Of a stretch of DNA of 64,000 bases, positions 37,591-51,119 are shown piece by piece. Source of the stretch: Galerina marginata (Eukaryota; Basidiomycota; Agaricomycetes; Agaricales; Galerinaceae); the NCBI GenBank assembly GCA_023014335.1, contig JAECYW010000004.1, positions 3,844,001-3,908,000 on the forward strand, in the 5' to 3' direction. The position numbers and the translations under genes are program-made. Numbering within the stretch: the first letter of the stretch is position 1; every line of letters starts with the position of its first letter. The notes beneath the pieces were generated by a model. The model searched no databases. It was not told where the DNA came from and was given only the letters and a program-made list of their open reading frames with translations.

Positions 37591-40500
37591 ATGGTAGCCC
37601 AGTTTCCTCTCCCAGTTCTCTCCGTTGCCGCCGACGCGGTTCGGGATCTCGAAGGCCGTGACGCTCTCTCTGGCCTATGGACGCGTATGATTTACTCCAA
37701 CTTTTCCGATGAAAATTGCTCATGAAGCTGGTTTTTAGTCTTTACAAAATGCAAGGAATCACTACAGGACGGACGACGACTCGAGAATATTTCCTGGCGG
37801 CTCTGGTACCGCGAGATGATGCTCTCGAACCAAGAACGGGAGCTCGGTTCTCCAGATAACGAACCCGAACATTTCCCAAGCGAAAAAGAAAAGGAGGCCA
37901 TCTTGGACGAGAAATCAAGCTATCAGCCACCAACACCGTCCGAATCTAGTCCCATGCCGCCTCCTTATTCTGAGCCGGATTCAAGTCATTCCCGTTCAGC
38001 GTCGCCACAGCTGCAGCAAGGTTCGTGTTCATCTCCGCACTTCATCCTTCCTCCCGTTGTTCGCTTCAGAAAGACTGGGGAAGTCATACATACGTATTTT
38101 GACATGCTGCACACCGGTGCCTGGTTTTCAACCGGCAACCTGGCTGCCTGTCTGCACCCCGTCTTCCTTGTTGTATGCCTCCTGGCAGTCCACGCTGACA
38201 TTCCATTACGGTCTCCCTTTGTTCGATATCACACATGACGGATCTTGCCAACTGATGTATTCTTATTCTTTATACAGGAACCTCGCCTTCGCCCTCATCA
38301 CCAACAGCGTCTGCTTCACATTCTCCTCCACCTGCGCCTGGTCGTTCAATACCTCACTCCAACCGCCGACCGTCGATCTCTCGCAGCCGGAGGAGCAGTT
38401 TCTTGAATGGCAATAGCGGGACGCCCGTCTGTGTGGGCAAGATGATCTACGATATGCTCCCATCTTCAGCTTCCGCCTCTGCCTCATCATCATCATCCTC
38501 GTCGAATTCGGACTCGAGTAAAGGCGGAATGGCCGCGCTATTTTTACCCGGACCGGTTATCTCGCGCAGGACATCATCTGCCTCCTCCTCTAGCGGGGAC
38601 TCGGAGATTAAGGCGAATCAAAGCCAGATGGCATCGAACGCACCTTTGGGGCTTGATCCGAAGATCCAAATGACGCCCATTGGTGCGGGGTCGTCATCTC
38701 CAGCGTCTTCGCCACCTGCAGCGCTGGCGGTGGCGGAGAGTGCTCTGCGCCTCATGAGATTACCGAGCATTTCGCCTAGTGCGATAATACCACCGCAGAA
38801 CGGGGTTTCGTGTCTGCCGACGCCCGAGATGGAGGCGGAACCGGAGGCCATGATTATCCGAGCTACGAACACCCATACCACAATCGCATCAGCCTCATCG
38901 TCCACCGTACCAGCACTGTCTTCGAACTTTAATCACAACCAATCTACGTTGATATCCGCGACTGCGCCTTCGTCTGCTACATCACTTGCACTGTCCCATA
39001 ATCCTAACGACTCGGCTGTTAATTCTACAACTATATATGACAGAGATTCAAGGTCAACGGCCTTATCACCGCCCACAGCCAGAGCCCTATATACCGGCCC
39101 TCCTTCGCCTTCGTTATCCGACTCCTACGCGCGTGCCCATCCTGGAGAAGTCGAAGTTAAAGAGGTTGGGCTAATGCCTTCATTGAGCAGCAATACAAGC
39201 AATCAGATGGTCGGTCTATCCCACCAGTCGCTCCTAGAATCAAGCACACAATTACCACACCAAACGGCCCCCGCGGCCTCCTCCACGATAACCATCCCCC
39301 TCATGCAGACCCCGCCCCAGCAGCACGAACCACCCACTCTCGTCGTCGTGAATCCAACCCCAAATCCGACGCCACATCCGACGCCACCCGCTACTCCGCT
39401 TCTTCACGGCACGATCGGGCCTGGGGGCCTGATCCGCTCGCAGTGGCTGACGCTGCCCGAAGGTGCAGCGGGCGGCGGGGCGCGCCAACACCAGTTGCTG
39501 CAGACGGCGCAGAACCAGATGCAGCAGATGCAGGCATCGCACCACCAGGTGACGGCGCTGCGGTTGCCGCCGCCTGTGGGTGCGGGCGTTGGGCTGGGTG
39601 TGGGTGCTGCTGTTCAGGTCAACGCTAGTGCCCATCCTGGTGCGGGCGACATCTTTGGTCCGGACCATGTGGACCGATCGCGATCGGTGACAAGGGGATT
39701 TTCAGAGGTTTCTTACGGCGCAGCAGCAGCTGCCAGCAGCGCGAGCACGGGCAGCAGGGGCGTCGTCAGCTCGGATTTGAATTACGCACACCCCGCGGGC
39801 CTGACAGCACCCGATCGGCAGCGGCCTCCTGTCAGAGACGAATCACGGCAGGGGTCCCTCAGTCTAGAGCGCGACCCCGCAGACAACGACCCCTACCTGC
39901 GCCAGGAACAGGCACCGTACCAGCACCAGCAGCCGAGGGACAAGGTGAACCGCCATTCGATATCGTCTGCTACGAGCAGCAACCACTCGCACCTCTCGGA
40001 TATGTCTAGCGCTAGCGGACGAGCTGAGAGCACGACGACGAACACGACTGTGTCTTCTTCCGAGGCGGAGAATCAGCACCAGGAGAGGAATAGTTTGCAG
40101 GGCTGGAGTGCGGCGGAGAGAGCGGCGATGTTTGATGCTCAGCAGGCGCTGGTGCAGAAGCAGCATGGGTCGTTGTCGACTATCCAGTCTATGTCGACGT
40201 TGGCGGATGGGAGGAAGGAGACGGGTGTGGGTGATGCTGTGCATTCGCGGTCGACGTCGGCAGAGGATGAAGAGGAGGAAGAAGGGAGCGACGAAGTGGG
40301 TATTTGTGTCGTCGATGGCGAGGCGGCAGAGGAGGATGATGCGCCGCTGTCGCCGCTGCCGCCTCCTGGTGGTCTCGCAATGTCTCCACGTCAAGAAAAG
40401 AGGAGGAAGCGGAACAGCGCACCTGCTTTGCTTGGGCTCTCGCCCGCTGCGTCTACTGGGTCCGGCTCTGGCCAGCCTTCTGCCTTTACCTCTTCGCCTA

Positions 40501-43500
40501 AATCTGCCTCGACCACTTCAGCTGTTGGGAAGCGGAAGACAGTCACTGCGGGTGCGCCCATGTTGCGGCGGGCGAACAGTGTGAGGAGTAGCAGTCGCAG
40601 TCGCAGCAAGGGTGGAAGCAGCGTGGGTGGAAGCAGCGTTGGCAAGAGTCGCAGTCGCAGTCGAGAGCCCGGCGTCGTAGGACTCGGCGGCCTTGGTATG
40701 ACATCCGCCGCCGCCGCTCCCGTTGCAGCAGTTACTGCTAGGAAACCAACGACGGTTGCAGCTGGACGAGGCCGGGCGAAGGTTGTCCTCGGCCGCGCGG
40801 GCTTCAAGGCCAAGGGTGGCGTGATACGGAGAAACAGCTCAGGCCTGGGTACTGCCGCGACGGCTCAGGCGGAGGCGCTCGAGCAGGAGCTGCAGCGCGA
40901 GCAGGTGGAGAACGAACATCGCGACCAGCTGCGGGCGGAGGCGCTGGAGAAGGAGCGCCAGCGGAATTTGCACCAGGCGGAGGACAGGAGGCGGGTGGAG
41001 GAGCAGGCGCTTGCTCTTGTGAGGGAGAAGGCGGCGAGAGAGGAGAGGATGCGAGCGGAGGAGGAGGAGAGGAAGGAGGAGGAGCGGCAGAGGCATCGGG
41101 AGCAGATTGAGGCGCTGGCTGCTGGTGTCGAGGCGGGGGGAAGCAAGCGGCCTGTGCGGTTTAATATTGGGTCGAACTCGGATGAGGGCAGTGGGTTGGG
41201 GTCGAAGAGTGTTGGGAGCGGGTCGGATGTTTCGGGTGGGCTCCAAGGAGACGGTCGAGGTGGCAGTCGGGTGGACGAGCTTCGGGTTCCTCTGACCGCG
41301 AAGGCGAAAGGGAAAGAAAGGCAGAGAGATGTCGACCCACGCGATATGGTCCAGCAGCTTCATCATCATCTTCAGCAGCATCAGGAACAACAACAGCGTC
41401 AACAGCAGCAACAGTCCGAGACCAAGGATCAGCTAAACCTACAGCAGCACCTGCAGAGGCAGATGTCGAAGCAGCAGCTGCACCAGTTGCAGAAGATGCA
41501 GCAGCTACATCAGCAGCATCAGAATCAAACGACGATTCATCAGCATCAGCCGCAACAGTATCAGCAGCAGTTCCAACATCAGCAGCAGCTGTTACAGTTG
41601 GGACAGGCAAATCAATTCCCGCCGACTTCACGTCAGGCGTCGTCGAAGCAGTTGGATCTTGGAGGCGGTAGGGAGGATGAGAGAGTCGGCGAGCAGCAGA
41701 AGGGGAAGGGGAAGGAGAGAGAGGTGGTCTCTGTCCAGCCTCCGCCGAAGCCGACGAAGAGCACGAGCAAGGTCAACGTTGCCCTGGACGACGACCTCGC
41801 GGCTAAGGTCAAGCAATCTTTGGCTGCCCCGTTGTTGCCCCAGAATAGGCGGACGATCGTGTTGGCTACAAGCGAGTCGGACTTTGAGACAGACTCGGAG
41901 GACGAGGGGTCGTGGTCGAGTGAGGAGATGACAGGCGACGAGTCTGTGGTGCGTGTTTTTCATTGTCTTTTCCGAGTTTCTTTTCTGAGGCATTCCGGTT
42001 ATATAGGAGAAACGTGCGCGTGAGGAACAATTACGGCAGCTGGAAATGGAGCGACAGCAAGAACTATTGCAACAGCAGTACCAACAGCAGCAGGTCTTGC
42101 AGCAGCGCCAACGTCAGCAGCAACATCAGCAAAACCAAGTGCAGCAGCAGCAGCATCAACCCCCAGTCCCCGCTCCCGGTGTCCAGCGTACTCAGTCGAG
42201 CCACTATCCCGCTCCAAACAATGGCCGCGGCGGCAGGCAGGTCTCGAGGGCGCAACAGCAGCAGAACCGACAAGCCCAGATGAACGCCCATGCTATTATG
42301 GAACAGGCTGCGCTCGAGGCGCAGCGCCAGCGGGAGATGTTCGTCAAACTCCCCACAACTTCCTTCCAGAACCTTGCGAATGCGAGAACAAGAAGTGTGG
42401 GGCTGTTAACGCAGCTGATGAACCCCAATCCGGACATCTTCCCTGTCAATCATCCCTATCGGCGTGGGTTTAGCTCGGGAGAGATCAGGCCAACAGGCAT
42501 GGCTCCGATGCGGCCTCTAACTCCCGCTGCGCCTGCCGTACCCGAACACGCCCCCGCACCTGCCAACAAGAATACGTCGGACCAGGTTGCGAACGACAAC
42601 GTAGCACGCCCTGCTTACCATCGCCGTAGCACCGACAATGGGTCGACCAAGAGACCCAACGCTGCTCCAGGACCGTCTCGCCACAATTTCTCACCTCCAA
42701 GTCGCGCGGTTGGTATGCAGCGCACCAAGAGCGCAGCTGCCCTGCCTCTGTCCTCGCAGATCATGGCAGGTAGCATCAGCACAAAAGCTCCAGCTATGAT
42801 CGACCTTACGACTGCCATGCTCACCAACGGCGTCATGCCAGGTGGGTACAGACCGAAAGGCCCACCGGAAGGCCAGGAGCTTGAGGATAGCGACAGCGAG
42901 GCTGACACTGGAATTCAAGTTTCCAGTGTTGCCCAAGAGAGATTGAAGGCTTTAGCCCATCGCAGTCGCATTCTCACGAATGCCGGTCGAAATGCAGACG
43001 TCGATCGTGCTCAACCTCGACAGCAGCAGCAAGCTGGTCCGGCTCACGCGGACGACGACGACGTGCCGCAATGGGCTAGGGTTTCCCAACCCCAGCCTCA
43101 GCCTCAGCCGCAACATACCAGAAGTCAATCTACGGGCCAGCCTCAGAATCGACGCCCACCGATTGGCCTGCAGTTCACGCAGATGGCGAATATCGACCCT
43201 CCGACCCACCAGAATCCCGCACCCATTCCTTTCGGGTACCCATACAATCTTCCTGTCGCGCCTCCTTCTAGTCCTCGTACTACTCGCCGCCACATGTTAT
43301 CTGCCGAGCTCACGGAGAGTCTGCGTCGAAACCTCCTCTGGGAGCGTCAAATCAGCAAGGTCAATCTAACTGGCGTCAAGCGGAGCGCCAGTGGTGGCGG
43401 TAGCAGACACAGCGTTCTCGGCGGGATTCAGCCACTGACTGCGGCACCTAGCATGGTGCAGCTGCATGCGAAAGGCACTGGGCCGCCCGATACCTCTAAT

Positions 43501-43620
43501 GACGACCAAGAATTCAGACAGGGCAGAGGTGGTGGTCCTGATCCGGATGACGACAAGAAGCGCAAAGCCATGGCGAGGAATAAAAGCTGGGCAAATAACT
43601 ATCATTATTCGGGGTGGTAA
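37591..43620 (+). CDS. AreA/GATA-like N-terminal domain and DUF3295-like protein
   Basis: Four exons: 37591-37684, 37739-38020, 38278-41948, 42007-43620, giving about 1,886 residues in one unbroken frame. Residues about 30-60 read FTKCKESLQDGRRLENISWR then LWYRE, the short domain named after the N-terminus of the nitrogen regulator AreA. The protein has no GATA zinc finger. A second conserved block sits near the end (LSAELTESLRRNLLWERQ, about residues 1780-1797), matching the fungal DUF3295 type, and the chain ends YHYSGW. Between them are Ser-, Gln- and His-rich low-complexity segments, a Glu/Arg-rich coiled-coil stretch (about 40860-41130) and polyQ runs. Fungal proteins of this pair act in nutrient-responsive transcription, so a regulatory role is likely but inferred. 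The frame is open upstream to 37258, but the conserved domain and pyrimidine-rich upstream sequence favour 37591. Confidence 0.85.
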
Positions 43621-44563
43621 TGAGTATCGGCGACGAATATTGGGAATAACTCTCACCCTCGCCCTTTTCTCTCATCTTTCGCATTTTTTTTCTTTTTCAG
43701 GGTATTGGTGGCTACTTATCATCTTCGGCGTCCCTTGCTTATCATCGACATATCATCCACGACGACTATTCTACATTCAAGGCTAATCCTCTCCGCGTCA
43801 TCCACGCCGACCACTGTTATCATAATCACCATCAGCATTCAAGCATTTCCTTTTCTTGGGTTATCTCTGTGGAGGAATGACCTTTGTCGTCTTTCTTGTC
43901 TTGGTTTTTTTAATTGCTTGGTTGTAGTGGCATTCATACAATCCACAAAAACACATATTTCCTCTTCACTATCACAGCATCATCATCATCATCACTTATT
44001 TCTTTATCACCTTCCACTCATCCCTGTCATATTACCCCTCTGCTCGCTATCCCGCTATCGGTGATTTGATTTCTTTTTAACGCTGTACCATATGTTATGA
44101 CCTCGCCACGACCCTTTTTATTGTGCAATTTTCAATTGTCGCCCTTAACTTTTTATAGGGCTCGTATGTACTATGTTGACTTTTTTCTGTCGTTTCTGTT
44201 TACCTCTAGTACGCAACTTTAATGCACATGTGCTGTCGAATCCATTATCCAGGCATACATACACTCTAAGCCCAGTGGACCATGTCCTTTCGTACTTCTC
44301 AGGACATAAGTAGAGTACGTTCAATGCGACAGCAAGGGAAAGACAATTAATTGCTATCAGTGGTTAACTAATAACTTTGAAGCTAAGACTCAGAGTTCGG
44401 CAGGTAGTTAAATGTCAGCAGTCCTGGAAAAGGTAGTGGGGTGAGACTAGAAGTATCTAGTATAGGTGTCCGTAAAGAGTGTGGCTGTTTATTGAAGGAG
44501 CGGATAGGCAATAGAAGAAAAGTTCGTATCAGGTTTGTCTCGTTGCGGAGCGTCAAAGCTTGG
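43621..44563. other. Region between two convergent genes
   Basis: Contains the 3' UTR of the AreA-like gene, a CAT microsatellite near 43978-43995, and presumably the 3' UTR of the minus-strand CE4 gene. No further gene seen. Confidence 0.5.
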
Positions 44564-45927
44564 TTACTTTCCGACGCAAGTCCAGGAAGCCTTTAGATTC
44601 AATAAATGAGTTTCTTAGATGGCAACAACAGAAATAATGTTGCGTACGTCACGAGCAGAAGGTTGAGCAACCTTTTGATATGCTGGTACCCCTCCAAGAC
44701 ATTCGGAAAGGGTGACAAGGCGATATCCCGCACTTTGCAGAGTCTTGATAACGTATGGAAGGAGGACTTGGCTGCAAGAACATTATTGGTGGACGTTTAA
44801 AGGACCCGACGACACAATGCAAGGCTTACGCAGTTTGTTGCTTCACCTCATGATTCAGAGTGAGGATAGTGCTGGGATGGGTGTTGACAAGATCGGCATA
44901 GCGTTTCTCCTGGTCTTGGGTAGAGATGCCCCAAGTGTCGCCAGAGCTAGTGGAAGGGGAAACTCATTGGAATTAGTCAATCATGGAATGGCAAATGACA
45001 AACGCACTCGAAATCCCAGGTAACGAGATTCTGCCCATGGGAACCAGCAACTTGTCGGACGAGGTCGTTGTATTCACCATACGCTTATGAATGGGTTGAG
45101 GTACGACCAAAAGCACGAATTTTGAAATAGACTCACGAGGTCGTGCCCATGCAGGATAGGCACCGGTGATCTTCATGAGAGCCTCTAAAACGAGCATAAA
45201 TTATTCAGGAAGTTTTTCGAAATTCGGGAACGGCATACCTTCCACAAGCCAGAATTCGTGATGAACTACACAACGTCCAAGTCAGACGACGAAAATATGG
45301 CGTTTGGAATGCATCATCAACTCACGTTGATCAAAGGTAAGGTTCGTGAGATGAGCATGACTCCAGGTGTGCGATGCTACCTGGTGGCCCTTGTCGAACG
45401 CATATTTGACTCGTTTAGCCTCGTCCTCGTCGTAGATGCATCCAACTACAACCCAAAAGCAAATTAGAATTCAAGCGGGTGAAAAAACACCGACTTACAG
45501 TTATTGCCATCTGATGGTCGCCGAAGTCAGTTAGCGTGAGTGTCTCAAGTTCAGTCAAGGTCGAACTCACTGAAGAAAAACGTTCCTTTGGCCCCAGCAG
45601 CGACGAGGGCTTTGCTGATATCGTATCTAATTCCCTCAAAAATAAACACCCTTTCACGAAATTGACCGCCGTAACACGCCAGTTGCGAACGTACAAATAA
45701 ACGTAAGGACCGTCATCCTGTTGGAAAGCACGTAATTCATGAGCCGGATGGTATTCTAAGGAGGCCTGAAGACTCACGAATGTCAGAGCAGCTGTCTTGG
45801 GGGTCGTACATTTCGTAATAACCTGTGCTGGGGCGCGTTTGGCCAGGGGGTTAGGAGTACCGACAGATGGTGCACCAGAGACAAAGGCAACAACGAGAGC
45901 GATGGTTAAAAGGAGTGACGAAAGCAT
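44564..45927 (-). CDS. Secreted CE4 polysaccharide (chitin) deacetylase, complete
   Basis: Eleven exons: 45778-45927, 45695-45717, 45571-45626, 45499-45510, 45326-45445, 45239-45265, 45137-45184, 45008-45083, 44830-44946, 44648-44771, 44564-44590; 780 coding bases, 259 residues. A clear signal peptide (MLSSLLLTIALVVAFVSGAP) is followed by a KR site. CE4 motifs: TFDDGP, SHTWSH, RPPYG, WDFDSGD and LTLNHE, so all catalytic and metal-binding positions are kept. The C-terminus ends SWTCVGK after a 57-base intron. This length fits the short secreted chitin deacetylase group without a chitin-binding module or GPI signal. It likely acts on wall or exogenous chitin. It is a paralogue of the gene at the left edge, 44 kb away on the same strand. 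Confidence 0.9.
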
Positions 45928-48503
45928 TATAGCTAAGGAGGAAAGATATTACAGTTAACCAGAGTCTAGGAGAGCAAGAGGGGAGTTGATGTTGAAATTT
46001 TAGCTTTGATTGCTAACGCTCCTGGAAATGTCTGGGCAGGCACAGGCCGGGTTCAATACCAACATCAACCCCTATTAGTGACGACCGTCGACGAAGGCAT
46101 CGAGGCTCATCGCCTTCTACCGGGTTTTGTTTCTGTAGTCGTTAGCCATTACTGTACAGTCGGCGATCGACTTGACCATCTCAAAGTCTGCCTATCGAAA
46201 ACTAGCTGGGCGACCTGTGGGTATTTTCTCGTAGCCAGGCTCAGATACTGATACTGAAGACCAAATTGTAGACTGTATGGTGGATCCTTGGGGCCACATA
46301 ATTCCCTGAAGCTAGTTGGCCGGCGAGCATTACCACGAGCGAACTTCGATGGAGTTTTATGTATGTCGGGAACGCTCTCGAGGTACGGATGGTTGTAAAG
46401 TAATCCTGTCCTCCGTTGAACGTCGAGCAAACACACACTCGATAAAACCTCAATTTCTTAGCCTTCAAAGCTTCAACAGCGTAAACTAAAGTTGATCAAG
46501 AAGATGAATAAACCTACAGTTTTGGCAGTGAAATAAACGTACTTAGTGAGGGGAAAAGCCTTTCAGATCTTTGTATAAAATCCTGATCCCACCGGCAGGA
46601 ATTTTCATTAATTGTCGCATTAATTTTGCAACTTCATCTTGCTTCGCTAAAGTTGGTGTCCATCCGAGTAAAATGAAAGGTACCCATGAAGGTCGTAGAT
46701 AGCCGATGCATTCAGAAGCGAAAGAGGTGCAGCATGATAACAATGGCGTGGATACTTAAATCTTGCTCTGACCTTGTTCACAGGTGGCTCTCAGAGCTGC
46801 TGCGGCAGGTGTGAAGGTCCTAAAATCGCGGATTACCGTCGTCAACCGATCTGTATTCGATAGACATGGATTACTTACATACGATTGGTACTTTGAGCAA
46901 TTCTTGGAGCAGAACCGCGAATAACTGTCACAGTGGCTGGTGAGTCTCAGGCTCAACGCTGTGATTCGATCCCAGACGGGAAGGTAACGAAATCGTTACC
47001 CCAGTGAGTAGATTATCTTGACACCAATGCCACCCTGCGACGCGCGCGTGGTTTCGAATTCCACGAAGATAAGTTGTCAGCAAGATGCATTTTCCAAATG
47101 GATTCCTCGGCGAAAGGACAAACGGAGCGAGAACATGGGTCAAAAACTTGGTATGTAGGAATATCAAGCAAGGTATGTCAGACGTCGTTCTTAACCTCCA
47201 AGGAGGTAGCACTTCGATCCGCGGCCTCCAAGGACACTCAAAGACTGATCCTGTCCGAGTCAGACTGACAAAAGGTGCATGGTTGTCGTTTTGATGTGAA
47301 CAAGTATAACAGGGCAACGTTATATCCTTGCAAAAGAGCAGTTTATCAGGTAGTCAGCCCTCAGTCAAAATTAAATGCATCACAAACCTTGTCAGAGACT
47401 GTCAGATCGTGGTGGCCACATCATTGTGACGATTGGTGCAAAAGCTAAGAAGCGCCGGCAATCATGTGGAGCTTGAAGAATTACCCAGACTAACCTTGCA
47501 GTGTGTAACTGGGCCCGCGCCTGGCGGCCCCATCGAGATAAACTTCTCAGAAATTTCGTTGAAGTTAAAGGGAACAACAAAGTTGCGGAAAGCCCGGGAT
47601 TCCAGAGTTGAAAGAGAGTCTTTGTCGTCATTTCTAGAGTCTTAAAGTAGAGCCTTTTGGAAACCTTTAAAATTACAATGAGCAGCAGCAAGACAGGAAG
47701 GTGGCGCAGTAATCTCGTACACAAGAATGATCATAACGATTGAGAAAGTAATTTGGTTGTCTGATGGTTGAGCTTGGCCGGGGCTGTGTAATTGGAAGAT
47801 TGTCAATATTTGGCATAAGCCTCTCGTTTACGTAACTCAACAGCGTCTATTTTAGGCTTAAGCTTCAGAACTTGTCGTCTACCAATCCTGAACGCTCTTC
47901 TCTGGATGAAGAACGAATGAAGAACGCGATCGTGCTAGATAAGATAGAGTGACGGGTCAGTGAGTGGTATATCTCTTATCGAAATTCATCGTTTCTGAAC
48001 GAGCATTATGCGGCTTAGGACATGCCACGGTTGTGGATAGAGCCCAACTTGAATGATATACGATGCTTTCATAATCGCAGAAAACAGTCCTAAGAAGCGT
48101 GTAAAATGGACGAGAATCAGCGTGCCTTTAAGGAATTTTCCAGTGGTCCCTTCTTTCGTTCTCCGAACTGAAGCGAGGTAGAGTACATGGGGCGCCATCG
48201 CAAATCCTGCCGGCCGTGCAGCGCAATTTCTCAAACATGCCTTGTTCGATATTTATTCGATCAACGCGTCCGGAACACCTCCCAAGACTCATTTCGACGA
48301 CGGAGACCTCATGTTACGCTTTGAAGTTATTCATTGCTCCTTTCCTCATGTGCCACCATCAGCTTTTTTTTTAGCCATCGAGTTATGTCTAAAAAAACGC
48401 GGAATCAATGCAGCGGCCTTGCGGCCTATTTAATTCCTCTGATTTCTTGAATCTTTTTATTTCCTCCCCCATTTTACGCTTGTACTAACGCCGGCTCACG
48501 AAT
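45928..48503. other. Intergenic region with scattered open frames
   Basis: The part nearest 45928 is the promoter of the CE4 gene. Minus-strand frames at 46543-46743 (with KQDEVAKLMRQLMKIPAGG) and 46756-46956, where splice-like GTAAGT and TTTTAG signals lie nearby, look protein-like and may be a decayed or unrecognised gene. I could not build a full model. The rest, including 46928-47317 and 47392-47724, shows nothing recognisable. Confidence 0.35.
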
Positions 48504-49816
48504 ATGAGCGTTTCGTCCACTCTTACTACTGTAGACACCCCCGAAATTTTGTCAATTGCGTGAGTGGCCTTTTCATTCGTCGAACAATTTTCTGAGTTGC
48601 GTGCTTCGTTCATTAGAGTAATGGGCCCTACTGGCACTGGGAAAACTTCGGTGCGAGTCATTTAACATCATTAAACTTCCCGCAATAGCCAACAAAACCT
48701 TAGTTTATTAACCTGCTCAGCGGCTCGAACCTACGAGTCGGAAGTGAACTCGAGTCATGTACAAGCGACGTGCAAATTTCGGAGCCCTTCGAACTCGATA
48801 GTCAGGTGGTCACTTTAATCGACACTCCTGGCTTCGACGATACGAGGCTGAGCGACACGAATGTTTTAAACATGATTGCGGCGTATCTTTCCTCTACGTG
48901 CGCTCTTATTCTATTTTTCTCTGCCATTCTCTGATGCAATAACGGTCCTAGCCACGCCCAAGGAAAACATTTAACTGGCGTTATTTACATGCACCGTATC
49001 CTCGACAATCGTTTAGGAGGCATTTCTGCTCGGAACTTCAGGTTATTTCGCAGCCTCTGCGGCGAGGATTCCCTACGCAGCGTCGTCATTGCGACAACCA
49101 TGTGGGACCAGATCGAAGAAATCACCGGAGAAGACAGAGAAAAGGAGCTTATAACGAAAGACGTCTTTTTCAAACCAGCTGTCGACAAAGGCGCTCGTAT
49201 CGTTCGACATTTCAACACCCTTGAGTCAGCGCAAAACATTGTTCGATCCATAATCCAACAAAGCAGCTCGTCTGTTACCCTGCAAATCCAGGAAGAACTT
49301 GGGAACGGGCTCGATATCTCCGAGACCCGAGCTGGGAAAGAGCTTAGTCGAGATCTTTTCGAGCAGATGGAGAGGCACAGACAAGAGATGAGAGGCCTTA
49401 TGGTCGAGATTCAGGAAGCTACCAGGGTTCGAGACGAAGAAAGTCGCCGAGAGCTTACGTTGGAACACACGAAGATGGAGGCGATCATGACGCGGCTTCA
49501 AGTCGACTCGACAAACGTCACGCGGGGATACAGGGATGCCTTGGCGCAAATGGAGGAACGGTTGCGAATCGCACAGGCATCGGCAGGTGCTGCTAGGTCA
49601 TTGGCCTCCCAGGCAGACAGTGCCGGCGGTGGAAAAATTCCTGGCGGGAACGAGTATCCTGGGCAACAAACTCACTCCCCCATCGTTCAGGCCGTCGCGG
49701 CGACAGAAAACAGCAATGCGGTTCTGGAAGGAAAGCTCGCTGCAGCTATTCCTATCGTCGGCTTCTGGGGGAGGTTAGCTGTCATGCTGGCCCCGTTCTC
49801 TTTAACATGGAGGTAA
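48504..49816 (+). CDS. AIG1-like P-loop GTPase with coiled coil
   Basis: Four exons: 48504-48559, 48617-48650, 48704-48897, 48952-49816, giving 382 residues. The G domain begins at about residue 20: G1 is GPTGTGKTS, G2 is probably the CTSDVQ threonine or serine, G3 is DTPGFDD at about residue 70, and a VVIATTMWDQ strand occupies the place of G4, with TMWD instead of NKxD. This pattern fits the AIG1/septin-like TRAFAC GTPases common in mushroom genomes. After the G domain, about residues 205-310 form charged helices likely to be coiled coil. The end has a weakly hydrophobic stretch (AAAIPIVGFWGRLAVMLAP) that might touch a membrane. An intron near the 3' end is possible but would also reach a stop at the same place. 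Function unknown. Confidence 0.8.
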
Positions 49817-51119
49817 TGCCGCTGCAAACAACGAGCTTCAATGCGGAATGGATCCAGAGGCATAGAGCTTTGGGTCTTCCCCGATATCAACCTAACTTAT
49901 TCACCTGGTAAGATCGTTTCTTCTGGTCTCCATCTAAGCGTGTTAACACTACGAAGTTTGTTTCTCTAGCTGTACGATAATTATCCTTTATTAATATCAC
50001 TTTGCCTATTCAGCCTCGCGGCGATCATTTATTTTGCGATGATTGAGTGCACGGCGTGGGCTCATTGATCTAATGTCAGACGTGGCAAGCTGCTGCGCTG
50101 GAGCCGTCGGACAAGATCGGTCGGTCTAAAGCCAATAGAATCAAGGAACGCATCCCTTCCAATTTCTACACGCACACGTTTCGAAAGGCAGGCTCAATGC
50201 GGATCATATTTCCTGGAGACCTTTGGATCTGGTTGAGCTTGTTTCATGATTTGAGAAAAAACCCCAGAGGGCGTTCAAGATCACTGTTAACGATTCATCA
50301 TGGTTCTTTCGATCTATGAATACTTCCCGCGAGAGCGAGTCATGAACAACTACCGATGCGTTCTTTCTCTTCGCTGTCAAATGAAAATAGATGATTGATA
50401 CTGAAGGTCGTTATGAAGTGAAAGTCATTAAAGTTTTCAATATCTAATATTAGCCTCTAGCACTGTCACCATATTATTCGAGTTCCGTCTACTCAGACTG
50501 AGTTCGCGTGGCTTGGCGGGGAAACCCAAAAATTAGAATCTATGTCCATGTGCGCCACACCAAGGACGCCGAGAGACACCACCCATGTTTGCCACCTTGG
50601 CTCGTACCACCGTCCTCTGGTGCTTCTGATTATTTCAATCACGCAACTTCCCTCTCCACTACGACGCTGATGCCGTTTTCTGTGCGGTTAACTCCACTAA
50701 AAGGAGGAATGAGGATTCCTCTGCGCCAGAAAGCAAGTTTTTCTCATCGATGTGCATGTATTCCTGGCCGAATTTCAGCTGAAAACTTGAGCATGGAAGC
50801 AGGTTCCCTTCGCGGTAACACGGCAACTATTTTACAAGTTTCTCGAGGCACACCTGCGCCGGTTGAACCACCCGCCAGAAGTTCATCACTTTGATGGTCA
50901 AACAAAACTATGCAAAACATGAGCAAGGAGAATTTACTTGGAAATGTGCGCTTTGTGTGAGACGGAATGCGGGTCTCGGCCAGCTCGATTTTTATTATCA
51001 TCAAGGAAGGGCGGTCAATCGGACACGAATTGAAATATATATATATATCAATAAATCCCACAATACTGGGTCATCAAAGTTAAACTGTTGCTTCCACGAA
51101 TATTAATAAAGACTTCTCC
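49817..51119. other. Region between two convergent genes, no gene seen
   Basis: Open frames such as 50508-50894 (plus) lack domains and splice partners. An AT dinucleotide stretch lies near 51032-51047. Parts near each end are likely 3' UTRs. Confidence 0.45.

Noticed and set aside
46930..46980. GATTCGATCCC on the plus strand as a tRNA B box
   Set aside because: The only A-box-like sequence is too close and no cloverleaf forms.
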